From positions 502,580,792 through 502,644,791 of the forward strand of contig CM046882.1 in the NCBI GenBank assembly GCA_025667525.1: DNA of 64,000 nucleotides, read 5' to 3'. A model generated the notes under the pieces. It searched no databases. It was not told where the DNA came from and saw only the letters and a program-made list of their open reading frames with translations. The DNA is from Glebionis coronaria. Lineage: Eukaryota; Streptophyta; Magnoliopsida; Asterales; Asteraceae. The stretch's first letter is position 1; every line of letters starts with the position of its first letter. This document shows, in pieces, positions 36,401 to 47,700 of the stretch. The position numbers and the translations under genes are program-made.

Positions 36401-37632
36401 TGAACTTATTTGAAAACGTTTTATTGATTAAGCTTAGTTAAGTCAATTTAAAGCTTTTGAAACTTGAATCAGCTCTTGGGGTAGCCTAGAACTCGAAAAC
36501 GACTATTTTGTCGTTTTGTGTAGATTGCTTATTGCATTTTCAGGCTTATTCCTTGGACTTTTTTCAAATTTATTTTTACATAAGTCTTAAGTAACTCAAA
36601 AGAAGCTTGTGTGTCTAATTTGAGCTTATGGCATCAGCTTATAGCTTAATGGGCCAAAAAGCCCATTAAGAATAAGCTGTTTGATATAAGCCAGCTTATT
36701 TCACATTTTCAGCTTTTGGGCCTTTGAAAAATTGTGTTCAGAATCAAATTTTGAGTCAGATAGGAGCTTTTGGGCTTATTTGGTTGACTTTTTCTTATTG
36801 GGCCCAAATTAAGCCCATTAAGGGACTGTTTTGTCTTTTAGCCCATTTGAGGGCCCATTAGGGGTATTTTGTAACTTCAAGTTCAATTTCTGTTTAATTA
36901 GGTTAAAATAAGCTAGTTTGCAAGTTTTTAGAATTTTTTATAAATTTTGGATTTTTATTATTATTTTATTACTAAAAATTAAAATTTAGATTTTTCAAGT
37001 TTTTATATTTTTCTTAGGTTAAATACATTAAGTTAGGAACTTTACAATTTTTAGAATATTTTTATTGTCTTTAGATTAATTTTTATAATTATTTTAAGTT
37101 TTAAGAGTTTTTAATTGTTTTTAAATAGTTTTAGTTAATTTTAAAATTTTCAAAAATAGTTTTAAATTAAGTTAGGGTATTTTAGAGGTTTACAAAGTGA
37201 TAAATCTCATTTTGGACTTTAATTAGCATTTAAAAGTTATTATTTAATTACTTAAAAGGTTTAAGTGAATTTTGATTTTTTGTAAACTCTTAATACGTTA
37301 TTTAGGATTTATTGTAATTTTCTAGGAATTTTTAGGGTAAATTTTTAATTTTGATGCTTTTTACGGTTTTACGTATATGACCTTTTCGTCTTAGTTTAAT
37401 CCGTCATCGTAACCGTCATTCTCTTCGTATCCCATTTCTATTTTCTTTTCACATAATCAATATAATCACATCATTAATCATTTCTTTACACAACACACTA
37501 GCCTCCTTGGGAAACGAACTTTCACCTTTGGGTCATTAGTACACGGTTTTCCTAAACCGTCGTATTTAATACTTTCCCTATTTTGCCCTTTTGTTTTTCC
37601 TAAAGCAAAGGTGTGTAAAAACCTCTACATCA
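33422..37632 (+). repeat. Athila LTR C
   Basis: 4,211 bases from TGATGAGAC to CTACATCA, followed directly by the outer target duplication CAAAT (37633-37637). TATA box at 34762-34769. The phased U3 array and the AGCTTAT-rich part are retained. Confidence 0.92.
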
Positions 37633-38387
37633 CAAATCCTAACCCATTTCATAAGTGGCCGAGTATAAGCTACGTGATACATGCACATTCCACATATCAT
37701 TTACAATCTAACTCAAACTCATATCATTCTCTTTGTCTCTCTCTATGCTGAAACAACACACACATATATCATCACCTCCAACTTCCATTTTCTCCATTTC
37801 CATGTTACTTTCAAGCTAACACTTCACATCTAAACAAATCACTTACACAATTACATACATCATTTGAACACATACAATCACCATGGGTGCACACGGTTAG
37901 AAGTGGGTACGTGGGTTTCAAGCTAGGGTTTGAGCTAGGACGATTTAGGTTTCGATCTTGGTTAGCATTCGGGGTTTAGGACGAGCTAGGGTTTCTAATT
38001 AAGCTTTTCGTTAGGGTGCTTCTATAGTTCGGTTTGTGGGTTCGATCCGATCTCTCGCGTGAAACTTTGTAAGCCACTAAACCTTCGTTTTATCTTCATT
38101 CATCTTTGTTCGTAACATGTTACTTGTACTTGCACATCTTAGAAAATCATTTATTGCAACTACTAAACAAGTTCTACATGAAATCATAAACTTTGGTTTA
38201 AAAATGGCTAATTGGGTACGTTGAAAACATGAACAAAAATATATTTTCGAATGTAAACACATCATATATGAGTAACACAAGGCATTTAAACGAAAAGTTT
38301 GGGATTATTTGAGCTAAAAATGAGTTTTATGTCTTTGTGTAAAGTATTGTTTCTTTCAAATATATCGAGTCAAAATGATGTGTAAAG
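37633..38387 (+). repeat. Tekay 3' LTR, second piece
   Basis: Continues the alignment to the 5' LTR from about 6872 to 7625 (CAAATCCTAACCC onward). It starts with the duplicated CAAAT and ends with TAAAG (38383-38387), the target site of the next insertion. It carries no coding sequence. Confidence 0.9.
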
Positions 38388-39796
38388 TGTGAGACCCAGA
38401 ATCAGGCAAGGAAACAACTAGGCAGCAAGGGGGTTCCACGTCATGGTACAAGAAACAATAAATTATAAAATGACTTGAAAATGACGTAATAAAAGACATA
38501 TACATTACATCATAAAAGATCAGAGTTTTCAAACAAAGGTCCTAGAGTTTTATATGCGGAAAATTTATTATTTCATCATGATTTATAACATATAGTTACC
38601 AAAAATACAGAAAAATCTTCAGACGGTTTTTAGATAAAACCAAAATTTAATATACACAGAAATCTCCAAGCTGCGATAATATCTTGCGAGCTCCCATCCA
38701 AGCAAAACTAAGCATTATACCTGAGATTAAAAATGTAAAATCGTCAACATAAAGTTGAGTGATATTCATAGGTTTAGCAATAACGGTATGAAACATAAGC
38801 ATTCATTTTTAAAATAAGAAATAGGGAAAATGGTTATGTTCATTAACCATAGTCCAAAATCATTATTATTGTTGTTTAGTTCATGAACCGAAGCTTAACT
38901 CATGTAAGTTCCTCTAGTGAGTATTCAGCCTAAATACTCAAGTAATAAATCAAATTTAAATGTGTCAAGGTAATCAGGACGAGGATTGTCAATCCGATGG
39001 ATCCACCCACAACATTCGCGCTTAGCAACACAAGTAAATTAACAGTTCATGATCAAGAGAGGCAACTTAAGGCCATAGACTAAAATCAATAATATCATTG
39101 AAAACCTTTGGAAAGCATACAAGTTCTGGATAGCAAACAAGTTTTGGATAGCATACAGTTTTTAAATGGATGTGTTCCACCATGTAAAATCTTTCCCCAC
39201 GTTTAGAAACCATGTACAAGTAGTAAAAGGGGCTATGAACTCGCCTTAGCCACGATGTAAGTGAATCACGGTACTCAGAAACTGAGTAGAAACAGTAGTG
39301 GTAGGACGATCACCAATGATATGGATGCCCGGTGAACACGAAAGCCGCAACCTATCAAAATAAGGCGCACGTTAAGACTCGAACTCAAGTATCGATATAT
39401 ATACCAATTATAATATGACTTAAATATTTTCAAATTATTCATACTTCAAAACTAGTGAAACGAACCACGTGAATTCCATACTATCCCATTTATCCAACAC
39501 TACCCGTTTAAACACTTTGACTCTTGAAATTGATCCGTCATAAGACGTCAAGTCAACGCAAGTCAAACTATCCCTTTACTCCAGTCGGACCTGTAACTAA
39601 ATCATTTATATAATGACTAAACACTTGAGTAAGTCACCATGTCCAATAGTGAATAATTAAACTCATGCAACACAAGCATTGAACCACGTGTCCAAAATAC
39701 AAATTAGCATGTACACTTCAAATGTACATACTGATCTACCCTATCTAGACTTGTCCGATTTCGATATAACTTGGTGTCAAAGTCACTTATAACCTG
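38388..39796 (-). repeat. Solo LTR of a Tekay relative, reverse orientation, left piece
   Basis: Begins TGTGAGACCC, so on the minus strand the LTR ends GGGTCTCACA. Together with 51807-53314 it forms one LTR of about 2.9 kb with TG...CA ends and no internal region. On the minus strand it shares CATGAACTGTTAATT and TAAGCGCGAATGTT with the Tekay LTR, which fixes orientation and lineage. The flanking duplication is TAAAG at the left and TAAAA at the right (one transition). The piece ends with ACCTG (39792-39796), the Athila target site. Confidence 0.8.
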
Positions 39797-41327
39797 TGAA
39801 ACTAGGCTTTTGTTAATCCAAATTTAAACAATTTATCGTTCGTTTTCCTCGACTCACTCGAATTTGATTTCCAATTTTAACGTAGAGATTAATTGTTTTT
39901 GGTTAATAATACTTGATTGGTAATCTATGTCTATTTAAGCTAAAAATGGGAAAAATATGTAGGCTAAGGACTATATAAAAATAAAAGCGCAATTAATTCA
40001 CGTAAATATTACTCTAAAATGCAATGTAAAATTAAACTACAAATATAGATCTAGATGCAACAAAAATAAACTATAATTAAAAATAAATGTAAATGAGAAA
40101 TTAATCTAAATGCAAGCACGTAATAGCAAATAAAAGTGACGAAAAATGAAATCACAAAGATAAACTTAAAAATTAAGCATAAAGCTTCAACCTTTTAAGC
40201 TTACTAATCTTTTTAGACGATAAAGCTACAAGCTTTATGTACTAATAAGCTTAATAATCACAAAAAAGGTGTAAACTTTTTACTAATAATGAGCTTATCT
40301 AAATGAAATCTACTTTTAAAAACTTTTAAACTATTTTTTTTAAACACAAATAATAATAACTAAAACTAATTAAACCGATTTTTATAAAAAATATAACTTT
40401 TATTTAAAACAATTTAAACTAAAACTATCTAATTAAATAAAACTAAAGCGATTAAACTAGAAAAATAAAAAGGAAAGCTTTAGTACCCGTAGTCCGTAGA
40501 AAAACGCTCTAAACAAACAACATCAACAACATCAACAAAATACGGCCCGTTAAGTACACGGCCAACCAAATTAATCTCTAACCAAACTAATCAACCATAT
40601 CAACTTGAACCAAATTAATCAACTATAAGCTCTTCTTCGAAAATGATAGATCGATACGCCGAGATCAAAGAAAACATAAAATGTTAGAATAATAAGCAAT
40701 AATTATTAAATGATAAAGATATTTAATTAAAACTTATAGATCTAAAATATTTTTTATGTTTTACAAAAGTATTTTAAATTTTAAAGCTAAAAATTATAGA
40801 TCTACTTAATCTATTTAAAAACCTAATAGATCTAACTATTTTTTTTGTTTTTTGAAAATATTTTTAATTTTTTTTTTAAAGCTTAAACTAATAGATCTAA
40901 ATAACTAATTAATAAAAACTAAAAGTGCTTAAATAAAAAGCTAGCTTATAAATAAGTCGTAAGCCTAAGCTTAGGACTTATGAGATTTAAAAAGCTAAAA
41001 AGCTAATTAAACGATTACTCCACAAATAAGCTAGATCTACTAAAAGGCAACAATAAGCTTGAAATAAAATTAATTATTCCAAACTTTATATAAATCTAAT
41101 CTTATTTGGAAAAAAGTTATAAAAACTTATCCCAAAATAATAAGATAGATTATTATAAAATTAAAAAGAAAGGAAGAATGAGAATATTATTAAGCTAGAA
41201 CTTGAATTTTATTAAAAACTTTAATATTACAAAGCTTGAAAATTAAAATTACAAAATATAAAACTATATGAAAAACATAAGAGAAAGAACTAGAAAAAAA
41301 ACTTGATTAAATGGGATGAGGGAAGGC

Positions 41328-41335
41328 TTTATATA
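41328..41335 (-). promoter_or_regulatory. TATA box of the reverse Athila LTR
   Basis: The minus strand reads TATATAAA in the context GCCTATATAAAGCC, the same context as in the first Athila. Copy 2 is at 50380-50387. The dense cis-element cluster lies 180-650 bases upstream of it, as expected for U3. Confidence 0.65.
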
Positions 41336-41514
41336 GGCAGCCAACATGGGGGTATTATAGTAATTTCACTATGTAATTTTTGCTTCAAAGTTAAGCAAAT
41401 TTAAGGACAGCTGGCCCTCTATTCTTGTTTTCTCCGAATGGTGCTTGACAGCTGGGAATTTTCGCCAATCATTAGCCAGGCACACGCTCCTTTAACTTTG
41501 TTTTCATCACCACT

Positions 41515-41975
41515 GCCACGTGGCAGTCCCTGATTGGCTAGCCGCCACTTGCACACTGCCACCTCGTACAGACGTGGCGGCGCCGCCGCCACGTGTCATG
41601 CTCCTGTTGGCCAGCCGCCAGCCGCCACTGCCACGTCTGAAATAACATGCCACCTCGTACTGACACGTCAGTCTGACGTGTCAGCGCCGCCACTGCAATC
41701 ACTGAGCGCCTCGTGTCGCGCCCTGATTGGCCTGCCACCGCTGCTACAATACCTGGTACCTGCAAGAACAGAGAATTGTCAGTGCCACGTGGCGCGCTGG
41801 CATTGGCCAGCCGCCGCCACATGGTGCTGACGTCATCGCTGACGTCAGCCGGTTTGGACCGGGTTTGAACCGGTCTGAACCGGGTCTGGTTCTGGTTCGG
41901 GTCGGGACCGGGTCTGGACCGGTTTGCTTCTGGTTCGGGTCGGCCATGTGGACCACTGAGGTGGTGCCACGTGGC
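41515..41975 (-). promoter_or_regulatory. Dense G-box and TGACGT cluster in Athila U3
   Basis: GCCACGTGGC occurs three times (41515-41524, 41784-41793, 41966-41975). GCCACGTGTC is at 41588-41597 and TGACGTCA at 41828-41835 and 41840-41847. A perfect 11+1+11 palindrome built on TGACACGTCAG lies at 41661-41683. CACGTG and TGACGTCA are core sites for plant bZIP and bHLH factors. An ACCGG/CCGGT/GGTCTGG repeat block (41850-41935) follows. The cluster is conserved in the other LTR (about 50567-51027). Confidence 0.65.
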
Positions 41976-41992
41976 ACTGAGTATAAATACCC

Positions 41993-42075
41993 AGCATAAG
42001 CCTTCCCCAAGATTCGAACTCGGGTCTGGTCTGCCAAAGCCGAAAGACGCAGCCACTGGGGCGTGCAGCCTTTCA
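41993..42075 (-). other. tRNA-like segment (possible SINE head) in the Athila LTR
   Basis: On the minus strand CCCAGTGGCTGCG is followed about 30 bases later by GAGTTCGAATCTTGGG, resembling Pol III A and B boxes at roughly tRNA spacing. No CCA end, anticodon stem or SINE tail could be established. It occurs in both LTRs (second copy about 51045-51127), so it was present before insertion. Confidence 0.35.
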
Positions 42076-42163
42076 GGTTTATATATGCAAAACATTTTTC
42101 TTAACCCCTTTCCTGGCATGGTTTGACTGAGGGTTGACCCCCTTTGACTTGTTTGACCAGATT

Positions 42164-42164
<1 letters not shown>

Positions 42165-42213
<49 letters not shown>
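42165..42213. repeat. (AAT)n microsatellite in LTR U3
   Basis: 49 bases of TAA/AAT repeat here against 40 bases at 51217-51256 in the other LTR. The three-unit difference is the main length difference between the two LTRs. Confidence 0.9.
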
Positions 42214-42214
<1 letters not shown>

Positions 42215-42758
42215 TTAATTACGAAAATTATTTTATTTTTAATAAAAACTTTATTTTATTTATTTATTTTCGGAAAGTATTTTATATATATATTTAATTT
42301 TTTTAAAAACTATTTATTTATTAGAAAAAACTAATTAATTTTATTTTAAAAACTAATTAAACTTAAAAAATTAATAGAAAACAAACCGTAAAGAGTTACG
42401 ATGCGAGGTCAGAACCGTTGGTTTCGTAATTTTGTGCTCTTCAATGTGGTTTATTAGTGGATGACTTTGGAGATTGGCAAGAATGGCCCTTGTTGTAAAA
42501 TCTTCATCAAATATTCATTTTTAATCCTCCAAACTTCATTCTTTTGGCACTTTTTGGTCTTTTGACTTTATCTTTCACTTTTTCTTCGATAAATGACCGT
42601 GAAATCCCGTGTTTTCTTTCCTTTTGACCTTTTGTATCTATTTCACACAAAAACACAAAACCACGTGTAATTCCGACTTTTACGATACTAAACACATGAT
42701 TAGGTCTTGTTTTTCCTTGATTTTAGTGGCAAAAAGATAAGTGTTTACACACTTATTA

Positions 42759-44794
42759 AATCCCCTACACTTGACCATTGCAATGACCCCATGCAATGCA
42801 TTATTTCAAAGCATAAAGATACATTTTTCTCATAATCAATCCATCTCGGCCTTTATTATTATTACTACTACTATCACAAATAAAAGATAAGAACTTTAAA
42901 AGGAGACAAAAGTTAAATGATTTATTACTTGAAAATTATTTTGATGGAAGAAACTCGTAAAGAAATCTAGGACTTAGATTAGGGCTTTGGTGTCATGAAT
43001 ATTAATCACCCTCAAGTTTCAGGTTCCCCATACCAAGCTTAAAAACGAAATCATTGTAATTACAAGTTAGCACCACTAACACTTACTCATGTGGTTTAGT
43101 TAATCACTTAGACCCCCTTATTCCTACGGTGTATCTCTTGTATTTTATTTTTGTCTTGAATGATCACGAGGATGCATTTTTGACTTATTTCGATAATTTA
43201 TTAAGACCGAAAATAAAGTGGGACGATTTAATCAATAGTTAGCTAAAGGACAAAATCTTTTAAAACTGCTTCTCGAAACCTCAAAAAGTTCATATCTTAG
43301 CATAACTCGTTTCACGATTTGAGACCTTTCTCGGACCGATATTTGACTTGTACTTCAAACTTCAAATCTTGAGAGACGATCTTGAAATTATGGTCTTCTC
43401 TTCATTTTGGTTCACATCTTCATAAGGAGTGAAAGATGCTTCAAACGTTGACCACGACTTCTTCATTTATCCTCTTCTTTATTTAGGATTTTGATATACA
43501 ACGATCCGCCTCCTTTTCGGACTTGGATCTATTTATCCTCATACCTTGTTAGGGTCTTTTTGGATAGACTTCTCCATGATCTTTAGGGGAGTAATTGCTT
43601 CTCGTCGTGTGTCTTGATCCTTCATATTGATTTGGATTAATGATCTTCACATCATCTTAGGATCTTTAGCAAAAAGTGAATCCTCATGCCTTGTGAGGGC
43701 CTTTTTGGACTCGGGTATCCTCATGCCTTGTTAGGGCCTTTTTGGATAAGCCAATCTTCGCGTCCCGTTTCAATAAGTTATGCCTTGGCTATGAACTCTA
43801 ATTAATACCGAGCAACTTTCAAACGATCTTGTGCTAGAAGCTAAGTAACCTTTTAAATCGTACAACCTTATTTATTGCAAATATATTTATTAACAAGTGA
43901 TGGGAGAAAAAGCTCATAACTAACTCACATAAGTTAATGAAAGAATACCGAACTTATAATTAACTCTATCATCTCTCATTCTCCACAATTTAAAATCTCA
44001 AAGAATGAGACTCGTGGATGCTTAGCCTAATAAACCAATTAAGGTCCATATGGTTAAGGATACTAGCTAGAGTAAACTTGGATAAGTAAACTCGGGTTGA
44101 GTCAAAATATTCACGACGGGCCTAATATATCAAAGACATCTAAACTTGTTAAAACCATTTTATTTATTTATTTCATTTTTGACTTTATTCTTGAAATGGA
44201 AATTATTCGATGCGATAATAAAAGGAAAAATAAATAAAAATACTACTAGGCCAAAATAGATCAAAAATTTGAAAAACGTTGAAAATTTTAAAAATTTTCC
44301 GGTAAAAATGGGGTCAAATTCATGGAAAAGGCCACTAAGATTTCGATAGAAATCCCCCCTACACTTAATATAAACATTGCCCTCAATGTTTAAGCATGTG
44401 GGAGAATAAACTCCCCTACACTTAGGACATTGAGTACGTAGTTTAAAATCGAGCTAAGGAAAGGACAACTAAAGTGATTACATTTATTTGTTTTATTTAT
44501 ATACAAGATTGAATCACAATAGCAAAAACTTATCGAAGGAACCGGGTACACGGGAAACACGGGTACACGGGTCTCGTCAAAAGTACCAAAAGTAGATCAT
44601 TAAGCACATGTCCCTGCACACAATAACAACACAAACAACCTATTTGGCTCCCCCCCTACACTTATTGGTGAAAATGGGTGAAAGGTAAAAAAGGGTGGAA
44701 AAAGATGGAAAAGGAAAAAATCTAACCTAGTTAAACGATGCTTGATTTTTAATCACGAGTCTCTAGCTCGACTCGAATTCCCGAATATCATCAT
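42759..44794 (-). other. 3' untranslated region of the reverse Athila
   Basis: No coding frame. On the minus strand it starts with the post-stop hairpin (44744-44779) and then the ACATTG hairpin with C6 on the plus strand (44354-44391). It ends with the purine tract AGTGTAGGGGATT next to the LTR (42759-42771). Around 43535-43755 the phrase CTCATGCCTTGTTAGGGCC(T)TTTTGGA occurs three times in diverged form. Homology of the 3' hairpins to the first Athila shows that the missing part is pol itself. Confidence 0.7.
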
Positions 44795-47700
44795 TCAAAT
44801 GGGAAAATCATGGAACAACCGAGATTTCCAAGGGAGGAAAATCTCTCCATGATAAAGGGGTGAAGTAAAGTCAAATAAGGCATACCCCATGAAAAATCCA
44901 CCCGGGTCAAACACATAATTTCCATCACAAAAGGAAATAAACCCCGAGGTGGTACGCAAGTCATAGAAAAGTGGGGTATCCTTGGGCAAAAGTTTCTTAC
45001 AAGTAAAGGTAAGGTGGTATGGCAATGAAAGCATGAAAGTATTTATTCTGGGATCAAACACCGATTCCTTAACGGGAAAATAGCAAGAGGTAGTGACATT
45101 TAAGCTCAAAACATCATCAAAATCCAAAGTGGGAAAGTCATCCTCTTCCAAACTTGATGTGAAAACATAAGTATCGTCGGAGTCATAGGAAAACTCTTCC
45201 TCATGAGGAAAATAGGTATTTAGAAAGATATCTAAATCCTCCTCAAATGGAATAACCTCTAAATTAGGTATGATCTCTAAGAGTGGAGGATCCTCCTCAA
45301 TAGTCATGACTTCTAAAATTGGAATATAAAAGTCAAAAGGAGTTTCCATAGAAGAATCACTCATAGAGATATGAGGCACATTAAGATCATGGGGTGGGTC
45401 ATTAAAGTTAATGAGATCACTTAAGGAAGTGTCATCATCATAAGTATCAAAGATTGAGGTATCATAAATGGGTGGGTCAAAAGTGGGTGGGTCAAAAGAC
45501 GAGTCGTCTAAGCCGAAGATAGTGTGATCACTTGAAGAAGTGTCATCACTATCGGTGTCGTAAATAGGAGTTTCAAAAATTTGAGGCTCTAAGGGAAGGG
45601 ATGAATTTTTCACAAAATCATTTTGATTAGATTTTTCAATTCCAAAAGGATTAACAAAAATCTCGTCATCATTATAATTAAGAACATCAATCATATTGAC
45701 CGACTCTTTTCCATTTGATTTAGTTGTGATTTTTCCCATTTTAAAAACTTGTTGTTCATCCCGAACCCTAAGAATTAACTCCCCTTCGGCTACATCAACT
45801 AAGGCTTTTCCGGACCTTAAGAATGGTCTACCAAGTATTAACGGAATACGAGGATCCATTTCATAGTCGACGACGACAAAGTCCACGGGAAAAGTGAATG
45901 TACCGACTCGAACAAAAACATCTTCGGCAATACCAACGGGGTATGCGAGAGTTCGATTAGCTAACTCTAAAGTCATACGAGTCGGTACAAGGTCGGGTAA
46001 TGATAATTGCTTCCAAACCGAAAGTGGCATAAGATTGATGCTAGCGCCGAGATCCGCTAAAGCCATACAATCATCGATTTGAGGAAACGAGCAAGGTAAC
46101 ACGAATCGTCCGGGATCTCCTAGCTTTTCGGGAAGCTCTTTGAGAAGAACCGCGGAACAATTCTCATTTAAACGGGTGTTAACGAGCTCAACCATTTTTT
46201 CTTTCTTATTGAGCAAATCTTTAAACATTTTGACAAATTTTGGCATTTGAGCGAGTGCTTCAATAAGGCTTACGTTAACATTCACATTGGAAATCATTTT
46301 CAAAAAATTAGAGACATGAATGTCATCTTTGTTGAGCACTTTAGTCTTGCCTAACCTAGATGGATAAGGAATATTAGGCTTAGGTTGAGAAAGAGAAGGA
46401 CTCGCTTCTTGAACAACCGTAGGAATAGGCTCTTTCGGCAATGGAGGACTAGAACTAGGAGTGGTAGTGGGAGGAATCACCGGAGGGGGAGTAGGATTAC
46501 TCATTATGACCTCCGGGCCTTGTCTCTCCTTTATGGGCGAAGAGATGGAAGGTCCCACTAAATTGGCTCCACTTCGAGTATTGATAGCACTCACATTAGC
46601 ACGAGGGTTAATCTCGGTATTGGATGGTAAGGCACCTTGGGGTCTAAGGGTTTGCAACATAGTCAAAAATCTCTTATCGTTGGACTCTTGCATTTGTCTA
46701 GTAGATGCTTGCATAGCTTGCATGATTTTCTCATGTTCGGTCAATTTTTGTAGAACCAAGTCCATTTGAGGGTTTTGCATATTCATTTGATTGAACCCTT
46801 GATTATTAACCCCTTGGTTTTGAGATTGAAAACCGTTGTTATTATAAAAACCTTGATTATTTTGAAAACCTTGGTTTTGACTATTAAAATTCCCTTGATT
46901 AGCATTCCCTTGAAAATTACCCATTTGAGGACCTTGGTTCCTATTTTGGTATTGGGTATTTTGGGCGGGTGGGGGTGGTCTTTGAGGTGCTACAAAACCC
47001 GGGGGAGCCAAATAATTAGTACTATTGTATGACAAATGGTTAACATCAACATTAGGTTTAAATGGAACCCTTTCATTAGCATTAAAAGCACAAACTTGTT
47101 GTTGTTGATTATAAACCTTGTCACAATTGAAATATGAATGTGGTCCACCACACGTTTCACATGTTTCACTATTATCTTTCACGGCATGCACATGTGTAGT
47201 GAGGGCATCGGTTCTTAGAGCAAGGGTTTTCACAATTGAAGTAAGCTCTTTAATTTGATCATTCACCTCATTATTACTCGTACTAGCACTTGCCATATTA
47301 GCTCTACCACTCTTGGTTTGCACTTTTGCCTTGTTCTCAATAATGGCCCAAGCCTCGTTCATGGTTTTCACAAGAATATTGCCCCCCGCGGCACTATTAA
47401 GTGAGTCTTGGTCATTTAGAGTTAAACCATTGTAAAACGTATTTATTTGATGTACTTTAGTGAAACCGTGTTGTGGACATTTTCTCAAAAGATCTTTAAA
47501 ACGATCCCAAGACTCACTAAACGTTTCCCCATATTGTTGTTCAAAATTGATTATTTCATTTCTTAAAGCGGTGGTCCTTGATGGTGGGAAAAAGTAATTA
47601 ATGAACTTGGTCTCTAAGTCGATCCATGTGGTAATACTTTGGGGTGGTTCCTTATCAAGCCAAATCCGGGCTTGTCCCTCGAGGGAAAAAGGAAAAAGTT

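Larger units (their letters stand above)
15302..37632 (+). mobile_element. Athila-type Ty3/gypsy complex with three LTRs
   Basis: LTR A (15302-19523), full internal region (19524-27792), LTR B (27793-32026), shortened internal region (32027-33421), LTR C (33422-37632). CAAAT flanks only the outer ends, so it behaves as one insertion. The second internal region begins with the same ATTTTGG as the first after the LTR, then jumps to TGAATAG of 26415 onward, removing the primer site and all of gag-pol. Such LTR-int-LTR-int-LTR arrays are known products of recombination between related elements. Athila assignment: gag and RT wording, FMDD palm and tRNA-Asp primer site. Confidence 0.88.
39797..42758 (-). 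repeat. 3' LTR of the reverse Athila
   Basis: 2,962 bases. On the minus strand it begins TAATAAGTGTG, which pairs with ACACTTATC, and ends GCCTAGTTTCA. The non-canonical TA start is present in both LTRs. U3 contains the G-box/TGACGT cluster, ACCGG-rich repeats, an (AAT)n tract and a tRNA-like segment; the TATA box is at 41328-41335. The GC-rich long frames at 41538-42119 are by-products of this composition, not genes. Confidence 0.92.

Noticed and set aside
41979..41990. Plus-strand TATAAATA as the LTR promoter
   Set aside because: The element is on the minus strand, and a better TATATAAA in conserved context is found on that strand at 41328-41335.
41993..42075. A genuine tRNA gene
   Set aside because: Only box-like matches are seen; no cloverleaf with anticodon stem could be drawn, and it is duplicated within LTRs.
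41538..42119. GC-rich 193-residue minus-strand frame and its plus-strand partners in the Athila LTR, repeated at 50601-51171
   Set aside because: The frames lie across U3 promoter motifs and repeats, overlap on both strands, show no domain and occur identically in both LTRs. They are by-products of low stop density in GC-rich sequence.
42134..42334. Frame encoding a run of isoleucines
   Set aside because: Translation of an (AAT)n microsatellite.
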